A stretch of DNA of 64,000 nt from Elephas maximus indicus (taxonomy: Eukaryota; Chordata; Mammalia; Proboscidea; Elephantidae), in assembly GCF_024166365.1 (NCBI RefSeq), contig NC_064834.1:53734001-53798000 (forward strand), written 5' to 3'. Positions 1-11,300 of this stretch are shown here, piece by piece; position 1 is the first letter of the stretch; every line of letters begins with the position of its first letter. The notes under the pieces were generated by a model, which was not told where the DNA came from, did no database searches, and saw only the letters and a list, made by a program, of their open reading frames with translations. The translations under genes and the position numbers were made by a program.

Positions 1-532
1 AACATAGGTGTTTGATTTTTAGGAGCTCCCAGTTACCTAGTTTCTCTTCTGGCATTTGTGCATTGTTAGTAATGTTTTGTATACTGTTTATGCCATGTAC
101 TAGGGCTCCTAGCATTGTCCCTATTTTTTCTTCCATGATATTTATCATTTTAGATTTTATATTTAGGTCCTTGATCCATTTTGAGTTAGGTTTTGTGCAT
201 GGTGTGAGGTATGGGTCTTATTTCATTTTTTTGCAGATGGATATCCAGTTATGCCATCACCATTTGTTAAAGAAACTGTCTTTTCCCCATTTAATGGTCT
301 TTGGGCCTTTGTCAAATATCAGCTGCTCATACATAGATGGATTTATGTCTGGATTGTCAACTTCATTCCATTGGTCTATGTATCTGTTGTTGTACCAGTA
401 CCAGGCTGTTCTGACTACTGTGGCAGTATAACAGGTTCTAAAATCAGGTGGAGTGAGGCCTCCCACTTTGTTCTTCTTTTTCAGTAATGCTTTCCTTATC
501 CAGGGCCTCTTTCCCTTGAAGCACTTATTGAT
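1..532 (-). repeat. L1 LINE fragment (ORF2 C-terminal part), antisense
   Basis: Read on the minus strand, this matches the end of L1 ORF2: the open frame 257-541 has the [13 protein letters not shown]...PDFRTCY segment typical of that region. It is the reverse complement of the homologous stretch of the larger L1 at about 41290-41800, including the 'gataactgggagctcc' block. It runs off the left edge of the window and is cut by an RTE fragment near 530. It is a dead copy. Confidence 0.85.
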
Positions 533-1262
533 GAAGATCAAAGGATACGGCCTTCAACATACATTGCACATCAACATAAAGAAAACAAAAATCCTCACAA
601 CTGGACCAATAAGCAACATCATGATAAATGGACGTAAGGTTGAAGTTATTAAGGATTTCATTTTACTTCGATCTGCAATCAATGTCCATGTAAGCAGCAG
701 TCAGGAAATCAAACAGTGTATTGCATTGGGCAAATCTGCTGCAAAAGATCTCTTTAAAGTGTTAAAAAGCTAAGATGTCATTTTGAGGACTAAAGTGTGC
801 CTGACCCAAGTCATGGTATTTTCAATCACCTCATATGCATGTGAAAGCTGGACAATGAATAAGGAAGACTGAAGAAGAATTGATGTCTTTGAATTATGGT
901 GTGGGCAAAGAATATTGAATAGAATATTGAATATACCATGGAGTGTGAGAAGAAAAAATAAATCTGTCTTGGATGAAGTGCAGCCAAAATGCTTCTTAGA
1001 AGTGAGGAAGGTGAGACTTTGTCTCCCGTACTTTGGACATGTTATCAGGAGGGGCCAGTCCCTGGAGAAAGACATCATACTTCCTAAAGTAGAGGGTCAG
1101 TGAAAAAAAGGAAAACCCCCAAGGAGATGAATTGACACAGTGGCTGCAACAACAGTCTCAAACATAACGATTGTGAGGATTGTGCAAGACCAGGCAGTGT
1201 TTTGTTCTGTTGTACATACAGTTGCTATGAGTCAGAACTGACTGGATAGCACCTAACAACAA
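533..1262 (+). repeat. RTE/BovB-type LINE, 3' part
   Basis: The copy starts in the C-terminal RT/post-RT region ('atgaagatcaaagg...'). It runs through the stretch containing 'aaatctgctgcaaaagatctc' and ends in the typical RTE 3' tail: 'ctatgagtcagaactgac' then 'cacctaacaacaataacc'. Parallel copies lie at 35470, 45268 (minus) and 54905. The frame is broken by several stops. It is 5'-truncated and inactive. Confidence 0.85.
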
Positions 1263-1394
1263 TAACCTTCCTAAAGGGTCCCTGTCCTTCAAAGTATCCC
1301 CATCTAAGGTGAATGAATCCATTAGTAACTGCTTAGTAAAGTGGAGGATACACCATGGAGGAACTGAAGTGCCAAAAAACAAAACCAATAATCA

Positions 1395-1570
1395 ATTTAC
1401 TACGTGTTCTTAGGCAAGTGGCTTATTCTTTCTTTAGCTCAATTTCCTTCTCAGTAGAATGGGGATAGTGATCCCTGTTTTTCGAATTCTCCCAGGGATG
1501 CTGCAAGGATTTAAAGATACGACAGCTAGCTGAGGACTATAAACCATTCTTCAAGTGGTTTGGGGCTAAA
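1395..1570 (+). repeat. Probable MIR relic
   Basis: A stretch with the MIR-like order 'ggcaagtggcttattc', 'caatttccttctcag' and 'aatggggatagtgatccc' resembles the MIR consensus core, but it is strongly diverged. Assigned by eye only. Confidence 0.4.
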
Positions 1571-1639
1571 AATAGAGGGCTAAAAGGGACGTTGCTTGAA
1601 GGGTTGCAACTCCTTCCTTGGTAGGATAACCGCATCCCA

Positions 1640-2060
1640 GGTTTATTATCTATTTCTGTGTAATGAATTACCCCAAAACTTACCAGCTTAAAACAATAAA
1701 CATTTTATTATATCACACAGTTTCTCAGGGTCAGGAATCCAGGAGTAACTTAGCTGGGTTGTTCTGGCTCAGCTTCTCTTACCAGGTAGCAGTTAAGCTG
1801 TCAGTTGGGCTGCAGTCATCTCAAGGCTTGACTTGGACTGGAGAATCCCCTCCCAAACTCTCTCATGTCATTGTTTGCAGGCCTCAGTTTTTCACTAGCT
1901 GTTGGCCAGAGGCTTCAATCTTTTACCATGTAGGCTTCTTCCTGGGGCTGCTCACAAGATGGTAGCTTGCTTTCCCTAGAGTAAGAGATCCAAGAGAGAA
2001 GAACAAGAGCACCTGAGATGAAGGGTACAGTCTTTTTACAACCTAATACTGAAGGTGATG
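1640..2060 (-). repeat. Ancient LTR, probably MaLR/MLT1-like, antisense
   Basis: The pattern 'ctgtgtaatgaattacccc ... cagcttaaaacaataaac ... ttattatatcacacag' followed by 'aatccaggagtaacttagctggg' is typical of MaLR LTRs read in reverse. No intact ends or internal genes are visible. The family assignment is tentative. Confidence 0.45.
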
Positions 2061-2329
2061 TATCATTTGCACCTTATACTATTGGTTACACAGAACAACC
2101 TTGGTACAATATGGGAGGGAACTACATAAGAGTATGGGTAATCCCCACCCAGTATGGGTAATAGGAGGTAGATATTATTGGGGGCATTTTCGATGTTTCC
2201 TACCATACCAGGTCTAATCTTCAGTGCTGCAGGTATGGAAATTCAGTTTAGGCTGTGTATCAGAATTCATCAGATTCAGGAGGCTGATTCACTCAAATCA
2301 AATTTACTTAAGATCTTATCTTCGTACAA

Positions 2330-2445
2330 CTCTTCCCCTTTTGTAAGCTTCATTAGGGAGGGTTTTTGTGTGTGCCTGGTTTGTCACTGTGGTTTCTCCA
2401 GTGCCTAAAACAGTGGCTGGCACATAGTAGGACCCCAGTAAATAA
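2330..2445 (+). repeat. L2 LINE 3' end relic
   Basis: The block 'ccagtgcctaaaacagtggctggcacatagtagg' followed by 'cagtaaataa' matches the L2 3' terminus closely. Only the last hundred or so bases remain. Confidence 0.6.
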
Positions 2446-2529
2446 GCCAGAATGTTGATTGTGTTAATAATAACCAATGTAAGTCTAATTTCCAAAATTC
2501 GAAGATAACTCATAACCCTACTTTCCCAC

Positions 2530-2888
2530 ATCTATGTGTGGAACTTTCTTTCTCTGCCCCCGTTGGGTTCAATAATTTGCTAGAATGACTCACAGAACTC
2601 ATGGAGATTATCCATAATTATAATCAGAAAATGATACAAGTGAAGAGATGCATCAGGCAAAGTCTCGGAGAGGTTCTGCCATGAGATTTCCATTGTCCCC
2701 AGGGACATGCCACACTCTCCAGTGTAAGGATATTCACTCCAGGAAACCCAAAAGAGGAAGCTTCAAGGTCCTAGGTCCTGAGTCACTGGAGCCTCATGCA
2801 TATGCACGACACAATGACTATGCATGATTGACCGCATCATGTCCCTCTTATTTCCTTAGGTTTGCTACCTCACGGTGAGGCCCCTGTA
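2530..2888. repeat. Ancient ERVL/MLT2-like LTR
   Basis: It carries 'gggttcaataatttgctaga' and 'atgactcacagaactcatgg'. These are shared in diverged form with the LTR at 60197-61239 ('gggttcaataattcattgc', 'aaactcacagacc'). No termini could be set and there is no internal region. The general class is fairly clear; the family name is inference. Confidence 0.45.
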
Positions 2889-2891
2889 GTC

Positions 2892-3144
2892 CCCGTTGTT
2901 GTTGTTGTTAGGTGCCCTGGAAGTTGGCTCTGACACATTAATGACCCTACGTGCAACAGGAAACACTGCCTAGTCCTGCGCCATCCTCACAATCATTGCT
3001 GTGTTTGAGCCCATTGTTGCAGCCACTGTGTCAATCCATCTCGTTGAGGGTCTTCCTCTTTTATAATGACCCTCTGCTTTACAAAGTATGATGTTCTTCT
3101 CTAGGGACTGATCCCTCCTGATAACATGTCCAAAGTAAGTCAGA
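2892..3144 (-). repeat. RTE LINE 3' end, antisense
   Basis: It begins with the complement of the RTE tail ('gttgttgttgttaggtgcc') and continues 'ccatcctcacaatcattgctg ... cattgttgcagccactgtgtc ... gagggtcttcctctt ... gggactgatccc ... acatgtccaaag'. The order is the same as in the longer minus-strand copy at 45268-48461. A 5'-truncated dead copy of about 250 bp. Confidence 0.85.
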
Positions 3145-3175
3145 CTGAAGGCCCACCATTTTAGTCATTTACATA

Positions 3176-3275
3176 TGTTTAAGTGTTACCTGGCTATTTT
3201 AGAAAACAAAGCGTACCTTAATTACTCGATAATTCCAAGGGCTATTTTCAGAAACCAGGGACAAAGGGCCAAATC
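3176..3275 (+). repeat. Unclassified dispersed repeat, copy 1
   Basis: About 95 bp here align with 10583-10682 in PPRC1 intron 2. Shared blocks are 'tttaagtgtt.cctgg', 'ttttagaaaa', 'aattccaa' and 'attttcagaaaccag'. Identity is roughly three quarters by eye. I do not recognise the family. It does not encode a convincing protein. Confidence 0.5.
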
Positions 3276-3440
3276 AAGTTCTTTGTCCCACACTGCTTTA
3301 TTAATCACAGTGAAAAATAGATGACATGTGAACTGGACATTTTGTGTCACTTGATCAAATAGAAAATAATATGAGAAGTCAGTTAAGTCTTTGAGGAACC
3401 TGGAGTCAGACAAGGAGGTTCGCAATGTTTGTGGCCCTTA

Positions 3441-3960
3441 AGAATGTACCTCTCAAGGGGACTTAGTAGCCATGACACCCCTATCTAGATGACATGGGAA
3501 TCACAGAGATATATTCTTGTATTTTTTGAGTAGGTTTCATGTAGGCCCCGTATTTAGGTGAATAGAGTCTTCAGATGTTGGTTGGAGCAAAAACAGCACT
3601 ACTTTCTGCTTTCTTTCTTTTTTTTTACTCTAGTCTTCTTCCCAATGCCTAATCACCATAATTAGTGCCCAAATCACTACCACTTGCAGAGCATATCTTA
3701 GAGTGTTTTTCTTCCATAGATGAAAAATTATGCCTATCCTGTGTTAGTTTTTACTAGCTTCTCACAGACTTTATTTCCCAGCTTTTTTTTTTCTCATTTC
3801 CAAGTTTATTGGGAATAAACTTTATCATTGTCCCTCATGTGACTATTTTGTAGAGAAAACTGTGAACAAGATTGTTCTGTATTTATGGCAAAACTAATTC
3901 AACCAAAAGATTAAGAAAGTAACCAAAAATAAGGTCCTCTCCTCTCAAGAACTTTTTGTG
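3441..3960. other. Unassigned intergenic sequence
   Basis: AT-rich sequence with two T-rich runs near 3608 and 3783. No gene, RNA or repeat family recognised. Confidence 0.4.
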
Positions 3961-3964
3961 ACAA

Positions 3965-4500
3965 TGTGTATTGGTGCAACCTTCCCAAATGGTAGTTTAG
4001 CATTATCCACCAAATTTTCCAATGCATACACCTTTTAACTCAGTAATTCCATTCTCAAGGAAACTAATCTATAGAAAGATTGCACAAAAGTGCAAAAATA
4101 CATGCACACCCATATAAGGATTTTCAATGTAACTTATTTTGTTACAGTGAAAAACTAGAAACAACTTCAAGATTATTTAAACAATTATATAGTCATATAA
4201 TGGAATTGGTACTCAGTAAGCACTCAGTAAATATTTGGTAAATGAAAGATTAATATATTGTTACATTGAAAAATTAAGTTGCATGTGTATAAAGACACAC
4301 TGGTCTTTGTTCAAAAATGGGATCTTTCCACATTTTTATAAGTATAAAAAAAACTGTGAATGGATATACACCAAAAATAACAAGGGTTAAATTTGGGGAC
4401 TAGAACTGGAATTTTGGAGGCCAAGGGCATTTTTCAGTTTACACAGTTTTATACTGTTTGAAGAATTTTTAAACTTTTGTAAAAAAAAAATAAGTTTTCT
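3965..4500 (+). repeat. Old L1/HAL1-type LINE 3' end
   Basis: The order 'ggtgcaaccttcccaaatgg', 'taactcagtaattccattctc', 'caaaagtgcaaaaatacatg', then a T-rich 3' end with 'ttttatactgtttgaag' and an A-run at 4481 is that of an ancient L1-class 3' end. No coding frame survives. Confidence 0.5.
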
Positions 4501-4539
4501 AAATATAGGAAAATAGTATGTAGTGGCCTCTAAGTGGCA

Positions 4540-5090
4540 AATGAGTGAATAGTAGAGACAGTGAGGGTTTGTAGAGATCTACAGACAGAGATCACGATTG
4601 GCTGGGATGATCAGAAAGGACTTCCTGGATAATAGGGCGTGAAACATGGTTCGAGTATTTCAGGCAGAAAAACCCAAGACAGGAAGGAGAACACCTGTTG
4701 TCATTGGGGATAGTAAGGAGATCTGTAGCAGCAGGAAATAAATTCGTTAATGAGAAGTGAACCAGTGTAGGTTCCTCGGTAGCAGCAGAGAGATGCAGAT
4801 AACGCGGTGTTTTAAAATTAAGCTAGCAGCAGTTGGCGCAGTACAGGATTAGGTGAGGGTTAGCGTCTGAAGTCAGGGTGCCCACTAGGGGGTGCTGTTT
4901 AAACAACATAGGTCCACTTGGGCTAAGGTGAAAAGAACGTACAGCAGGTAAAACGTTCAGACAAAGAGGACGAGTGGCAAAAATTCCAAAAATTAAGACA
5001 TGCAAATATTAACTATACCCTCATTACCGCTCGCTCCCCATCTCGACCTCCCTACGCAACCCAACACTACGCATTTTAGTATTCCCACGG
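4540..5090. other. Upstream flank of PPRC1, mostly unassigned
   Basis: 4580-4790 resembles the old dispersed repeat also seen in the PPRC1 introns ('gaaaggacttcctggataat', 'aggcagaaaaacccaagac'). The rest up to the CpG-rich promoter is not assigned. No open reading frame here has support. Confidence 0.35.
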
Positions 5091-5109
5091 CACGTGCCAC
5101 CCACCCTCC

Positions 5110-5306
5110 TTCTAAAGCGACTACTATTCCCAAGCACCTTCGCGCGAGGCCAAGGTCCTCTTCCCGGGTTCAAGTGGGCCTCGTCGCACGGCCTTCTGGG
5201 ATTCGTAGTTCTGCAGTGTCACCCGGGAATTGTAGTTGTCTTCCTACAATCGGCTGAGTTAGGCGGCGCCGCGGATCAGAGTAGCGCTGGGCGTTCAGGG
5301 GCCAAG
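5110..5306 (+). promoter_or_regulatory. PPRC1: PPRC1 promoter with three ZNF143-type motifs and a YY1 motif
   Basis: The sequence becomes CpG-rich from about 5090. Three matches to the ZNF143/Staf motif (ACTACAATTCCCAG type) are visible: 5120-5132 on the + strand (actactattccca), 5197-5209 on the minus strand (read in reverse as actacgaatccca) and 5225-5236 on the minus strand (actacaattccc). A YY1-like aagatggcggc spans the start codon at 5304-5314. There is no TATA box at the expected place, as is usual for a housekeeping CpG promoter. The transcription start is not visible; it probably lies about 5230-5290. Motif identity is established knowledge, binding is inference. Confidence 0.6.
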
Positions 5307-8300
5307 ATGGCGGCGCGCCGGGGACGGAGAGACGGAGTCGCGCCGCCCCCAGGAGGAGGCCCCGGGCCAGGACCCGGCGGTGGAGTTCGCAGCAGTGGTT
5401 GGGGGAGTCGGAGCCAAGCGCCATATGGGACCGTGGGCTCTGTGAGTGGCGGAGAACAGGTGAGAGGCTGGCTGGCGGCCCGCGGTTGGCAGCCCAGCGG
5501 CGTGTGCCGGGCGGTGACACGTGGACGCCACAGGAAAGGGAGGAAGCGCTGTAGAATCGATGCCGGGCGGCCGCGGGAGCCGGGCTGGGCCGAGTGGACC
5601 TGAGCCATTTGTTGGGGAGAGGCGGAGTCCCTACGGCCATTCTTAGGGGTCGCCGGAGGGGCAGAGCCTGGTGTCGGAAACATTATGGGTTACGCTGGGG
5701 GGTCAGGAGACTCGGAGTAGAAGGCTAAGATCCTCTAAAGATGCGGAGTGCTGCGTCCCTAGCCCCGCCCCGCAATTGCTTTTTCGGAGCCACGTGGGGT
5801 GGGGGGGCGATTTTCCCGGGAGAACTTGTCTGCCTCCCCTCCCCCTCTAGGCGGCCGGGGCACCCACATGGGTTGGGCTCCTGATGGGGGGGCCCCCGCG
5901 GGTCCACGTAGGGGCGGGGAGGGGATGTCCACGTGGCTCCCGCCCCAAGCTCCCCTGCATTTCGTATCTGTCTAGGAACCGCACTGCCGGGAACTGGGTG
6001 TGTCCCAGGCGGTCCCGCCATCTCCGGCCCAGGCTGGGGCCCCCGGCTGGGAAGGGAGGGAGGGGGCTGCTAGAGTCAACTTTGCCCAGAGCTTTGGAGT
6101 TTTTTCCTTCTGCTTTGGTCTGCGGCCGCTCTCTACAGCGGATGGTGAAGGACTTTCCATATGTGTTGGGGTTCCCTGTGGATGGCGGAGTGTGTTGGGG
6201 ATGGTAGAGGGCTGAGGCTGAAGGGCTGTGGAGGAGTGAGCTTGTGGCGGCTTCTGTCTGACCGGCTTGGGGTGGGTTGTGAGTCATGGGTACTGGCGTT
6301 TTGGTTGCCTGCAGTTCTGCCTCATTCGTGATTCAGGGGGAATGAGGAGTGTCAGTATATACACGGGACAAGCTTCAGTTAAGGAAAGGGAATCGCTCCT
6401 CGCTCACGTGTTCCTTCCGCATCTTTGGAGGAGGCTGCTAAGCCCTGCTCCCGTGAACTGACGCACAGCAACTGGGGTGGTCTGTGGTTTAAGGCCTTCT
6501 GGAATTTTTTCTGTGGATGGGAAAAGTTGGGGGCAGTTTGAGAACTGTTTAACAGTAGTTGAATATCTATTGGATGGGGCAGTTCTTTCTGCCAGAGTAT
6601 CTTCTTGGCCTTCAGTTCTGCATACTTAAAGTGTTACCGTCCCACTCCTCAGCAGAGGGCTTCTTAAAAGTTCCCACTCAGGGTGGGGTGGGCAGGGATT
6701 ATTTTGAGTTGTTATCTCTCTTAGCCAATTAAGCTGAGTCCTTGAGAGCTTTTTGTCTCCAGGTGGCAGTTGGGGTACAGGTTATCAGGTATTGTCAAGT
6801 CCAGCAGACCAATCCAGGCCCCACCCCTCCCCACACCCCCAACACACACACACACACGCACTTTCCCAGAGGCCACATCTTGTTTGACTGGTGCTGCCCA
6901 CCTTCTGGGGGAGAAGCTGGAAAGATACAAGATCCAGTTGTAATCCAAGTTAGGTGGTCATTTGGGGTGTTGGGAAAGAGATTGCCCCTCACTCTCAACA
7001 GATTGTGAGCTGGGTTGTTAACCAGCTGTTTACTGAGATATCACTAAGTTCATGCACAAGGGGTGCAGTGGTGAACCACACAAACATGGCCCCTGGCCTC
7101 CAGAGTCTTTTGTTTTTATCAGGGTAGGCAGACAATAAACAATGTTAAGTGGGACAGAAGGAAGTGCAGTAGTACTCTACTTTTTAAGGTCTGGAAAGGG
7201 ACATTTTAACCTGAGACCTGAAAGTTCCATGTGTGTGTGTATGGAAAAGCTTTCATCGTAGGAAACAGTATATGAAGGCATTGAGGGGGAAGACAACACA
7301 ACGCATTTGAGAAGCTGAGAGACCTGCACGGCCCACCTTCTTATGGAGAGAGCCAGAGGCAAAATGGTGGGAGAGGACAGCCGGAACAGAAGACCCTGGT
7401 GGGGAAACAACGCTTCAGGAAGGACCCCTGTAGTCATATTTTGAAGAGTTTAAACTTAATGCTAAGAGCAGTTAAGTAGGATGCCATCGAAAGGATTTAG
7501 GGAGGGTTTCAGGAAAGTGATCAGATGTATGTTTTAAAAAGTTTGGAACCCTGGAGGAATGAAATTGGGAAAGCCAAGGGAGAAATTGTTAAAGTTAGAG
7601 ATGCTGGTGGCTGGCCTTTCCTGGCGTACTTCTAGCCTGGGTTTAAGCCCTGTATGATCTTGGGGAATTGTGCTGTTTGGGGATTGAAAAATGGTTGAGG
7701 TCAGGCTGGGGGAGGGGAGGGTCTCTTGCCTGGCGCTCTGCCTGATGGAGGTGCTGACAGAGTTGGGGGTTGTCTTGAGATCCTGGCCTGGCTCCTGCCT
7801 GATGGAGGTGCTGACGGTGTTGGGGATTGTCTTGAGATTCTGGCCTGGTGGCTAGGGTTTTGGTAGATAGGGGACAGGAGAACATAGGGATGCAGCCTCC
7901 TTGTTCACACAGGAGTGTTTGCTGAGCCAGATGCTCTTCAGCCGCTGGCTGTAATTAACAGGGTTGAAGCCCTGGGAGGGGTTAGTGCCTGAAACCTGTC
8001 ACCTTTCGCTTCATTTCTGGGGTTGGTCTCAAAATGTCACTATCCAACTTTTCCTCTCCTGAGGCGTCTGCACTCCTCAGCCTATTGATGTGCGGAGAGT
8101 GTGTATGCATGTGTATAATGGTAGGTAGTGGGGGGCTAGGGCATGTGTGGTCACACCTGTTGCTTTTTTTTTGTCTTTGGGAAGAGGTGCAGTTTCCCTT
8201 TGGTACAGAAGGTGGTGGGGAGCTGGTCTGTGTTTGTTCCTGTTCTCCAGCCTTTGCATCCATCTGTTTCCTACAGTGGAGATACCGTGGCTGTGGCCTC

Positions 8301-11300
8301 AACAGCCTCATTCCAGCCACTTCTGGCCCTGCCCATGCCCACACTCATGACAGGCCTGGGCAGCGGCTCCTTGTTTAACAAGGGTGAAGATGTTAGTTCT
8401 CAATAGAACATGGGGTGGAGGCTGTCCATCTGCAGAACCAGGCTTTCTATTTTGCTCTCAACCTGGTAGAGATGGAGAGGGCATTCATCTCTTGGGACTC
8501 CCGTTGAAAGGTTGGGTGGCACACTATAAAAACCCATTGCCATCGAGTCAATTCCGACTCATAGCGACCCTATATAAAAAAAGGACTTCAAAATAAAAGT
8601 GAAATAAGTGTGAATATGAATTGTGTATAAGAGACTGTGTCAGGCTTCAGGGTAACTGGGAAGTATTACCACAATTTAAACTAAGAAAAATATAAAATAC
8701 AAAGGGTGATTGCCCCCAAAGATAGTATTTGCCCCAAAGGACTTGGAACCTAGCTTTAGGAGATTGTGATGGGCTGAGACAGGATGCGATCACCAGAAAA
8801 GTGGTTGGCACAGAAAAATATGTGAATTCAGGGGCCTGAGGAGAGTTCAGCATGAGCCAGGGATTCCTGAGGTGTCTTCTGAAAGAAGATGGGATTTGAG
8901 CTAAGTGGAGAAGAGAAGCCTAAGTGGGATTTGAGGACAGGAAGGTTGTGGTAGCTGAAACTGCCTCCTTGATGGCTTCCTTTGCTTTAGTATGCCTCTC
9001 AGACTGCTTCACCACTGCCAGCAGATGACTGCTGGATGATCTTTTTACTTCCCAGTTTAATAATCTCCTTTGGCTCCAACTGTTTTCTGAATGAAGCCCA
9101 TACTTTTTCTGCTCAGAAGGTCCTTGAATACTGCCATCCTGGTTGGAGCTTTTGCTAATGGGTTGTACTTTTTTTTGTCTAGGTAGCCCAGAGGTTTGGC
9201 GATGGTAGGGCTGCTGCAGAGTTTGGGCCCATTGGTAAAGGGCTTGGTCCCTGGCTTATGGAGCATATCAAACAGCTGACCCCAGTTGGCCCATGCTCTG
9301 CAGCCTTTACCATGTTCTCTAAGCCTCCCCCCTTTTACCCCAGGTGCTCTTACATGAGGAAGGGGATGATGATTCTGGCTTTGTCAGTCTATCTCGCTTG
9401 GGCTCGTCTCTGAGAGACAAGGACCTGGAGATGGAGGAGCTCATGCTGCAGGACGAGACACTACTGGGGACCATGCAGAGCTACATGGATGCCTCCCTCA
9501 TCTCCCTCATTGAGGATTTTGGGAGCCTCGGAGAGGTGAGCTGGGCTGGCTTGGAGGTCACCAGGCAGGAGCTTGGTGTGGGAGGCTGTAGTTCAAATGC
9601 TTGGAGTTGCTTCAGGGATGGTTCTGCTCTCCCTGGACCTGGGCTCCTGGGTATCCAACCTAACTCCTTGAAGAGTGTTTTTTATCTCTAGGTGGGAGTT
9701 GGGCTGCAGACTGCCAGGTAATAATGTCTCCTGTAAGGCTGCCCTGGTGGCCTTGGACTATAGCCCAAGGCCTTTCTCGCTGCCTGGGCCCCTGACCTAC
9801 GTATCCAGAAAGTTCCCATCTCTGTCTTTGAGCCCAATTCCAACCTAGCCAAGGGTTGTCTGCTGAGCATCCCACATCTTACTTGAGGATGGGGCCGGGG
9901 GTTGTATGAAATCCAAGCTTAAGACTTGCCATGCACTCACAGGTTATCCCAGATTTCTAAATAGCCAGGAGGCCATTAGAAAAGGGGGACCAGTCACTAA
10001 TAGTGATTTCTCCATGAATATCACACCCTTGCCATCAGAGCCTGAACGTACAAGATGCTCCTAGAGTATTAGCACGTGGAAGGTAGCTTTTATTACAACA
10101 ACAAAACAGGATGAGTGGTCCCCGGCTCAAAAGCTCTGTGGGCATGGAGAGGAAAACATCTTCTACACGTACCTCACTGTGTAGGTGAGGGACTCAAAGG
10201 GACAGTTTCATGACAAGCCAGCACTCCTTGGCTTGCGGAAGCTATCCCTGTGGAGATGGAGAGCTGTTGTATGTGTGCTTCCACCTGGTATCATAGGCAA
10301 GGGACCCCGTGGTCCTTCTTTCAGCCATTTTTATACCCCAAAGCTTATGTAATCTGCTACACCAATTGCAACGTAGATTTTCCCATCTGACCACCCTGGG
10401 AGTGGGGGTAGGGGCATAGTCAGATGTGTGGGCACCAATCCATAATGGCATTTCTTTAACACTGCTGACAAACATTAAGCCTCAGAGGGTGTGTGTGTTC
10501 TGAGGCCTTCTACATCATGCCCCCCTCCCTTCCTGAGGCTTGTTACCAAGGTGATGAGTTGGGAGCTCCCAACTCTTTTCCACATTTTAAGTGTTGCCTG
10601 GATGTTTTAGAAAAACGGAAGAGCACCTTGATGGCTCGAAAATTCCAACGGCCATTTTCAGAAACCAGAGACAAAAGGTCCTACGAGACAGGTCTCAGTT
10701 GATACTAGATAGGTAATGGATGGTATAAATGAGAAAATGAGATTGGAATCCATGCCTCTTGGTGACTAGATCCTTCTGTCTGGCAAATTGAGTTGCTCCT
10801 GGGAGACATGATTCTCTTGGCATCCAGTCTGTTTTAGTGGCCCAGTAGTAGGTCATTTGGCATGTTGATGGGACCTTCCTGTTCTCTTTCTGGAGCAGAG
10901 CAGGTTATCTCTGGAGGATCAGAATGAAGTGTCGCTGCTCACAGCCTTGACAGAGATCTTGGACAATGCAGATTCAGAGAACCTATCTCCATTTGACAGC
11001 ATTCCTGACTCGGAGCTGTTTGTGTCACCTCGGGAAGGCTCCTCTGTGAGTGTGGGACCAAGGGAAGGCAATGTGTGGTTAGTACAAAGGGTAGAACTTT
11101 GTGGGTCTGCTCATGTCTGAGGCAAAAGGTGATCTCAGATCTTTCTTCTCTTCCTTTTTAGCTGCACAAGCTGCTTACTCTGTCTCGGACACCCCCAGAC
11201 CGTGATCTCATCACCCCGGTTGACCCGTTGGGGCCTACCACAGGCAGTAGCAGAGTGAGTGGGGTAAGCCTGACCTGGAGAGCCTCAGGGACTCTTAAGA

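Noticed and set aside
5094-5306. In-frame upstream extension of the PPRC1 first exon (possible earlier start)
   Set aside because: It lies in the promoter, covers the ZNF143 motifs and has no similarity to the PRC N terminus. The MAARRGRRDG start matches the family.
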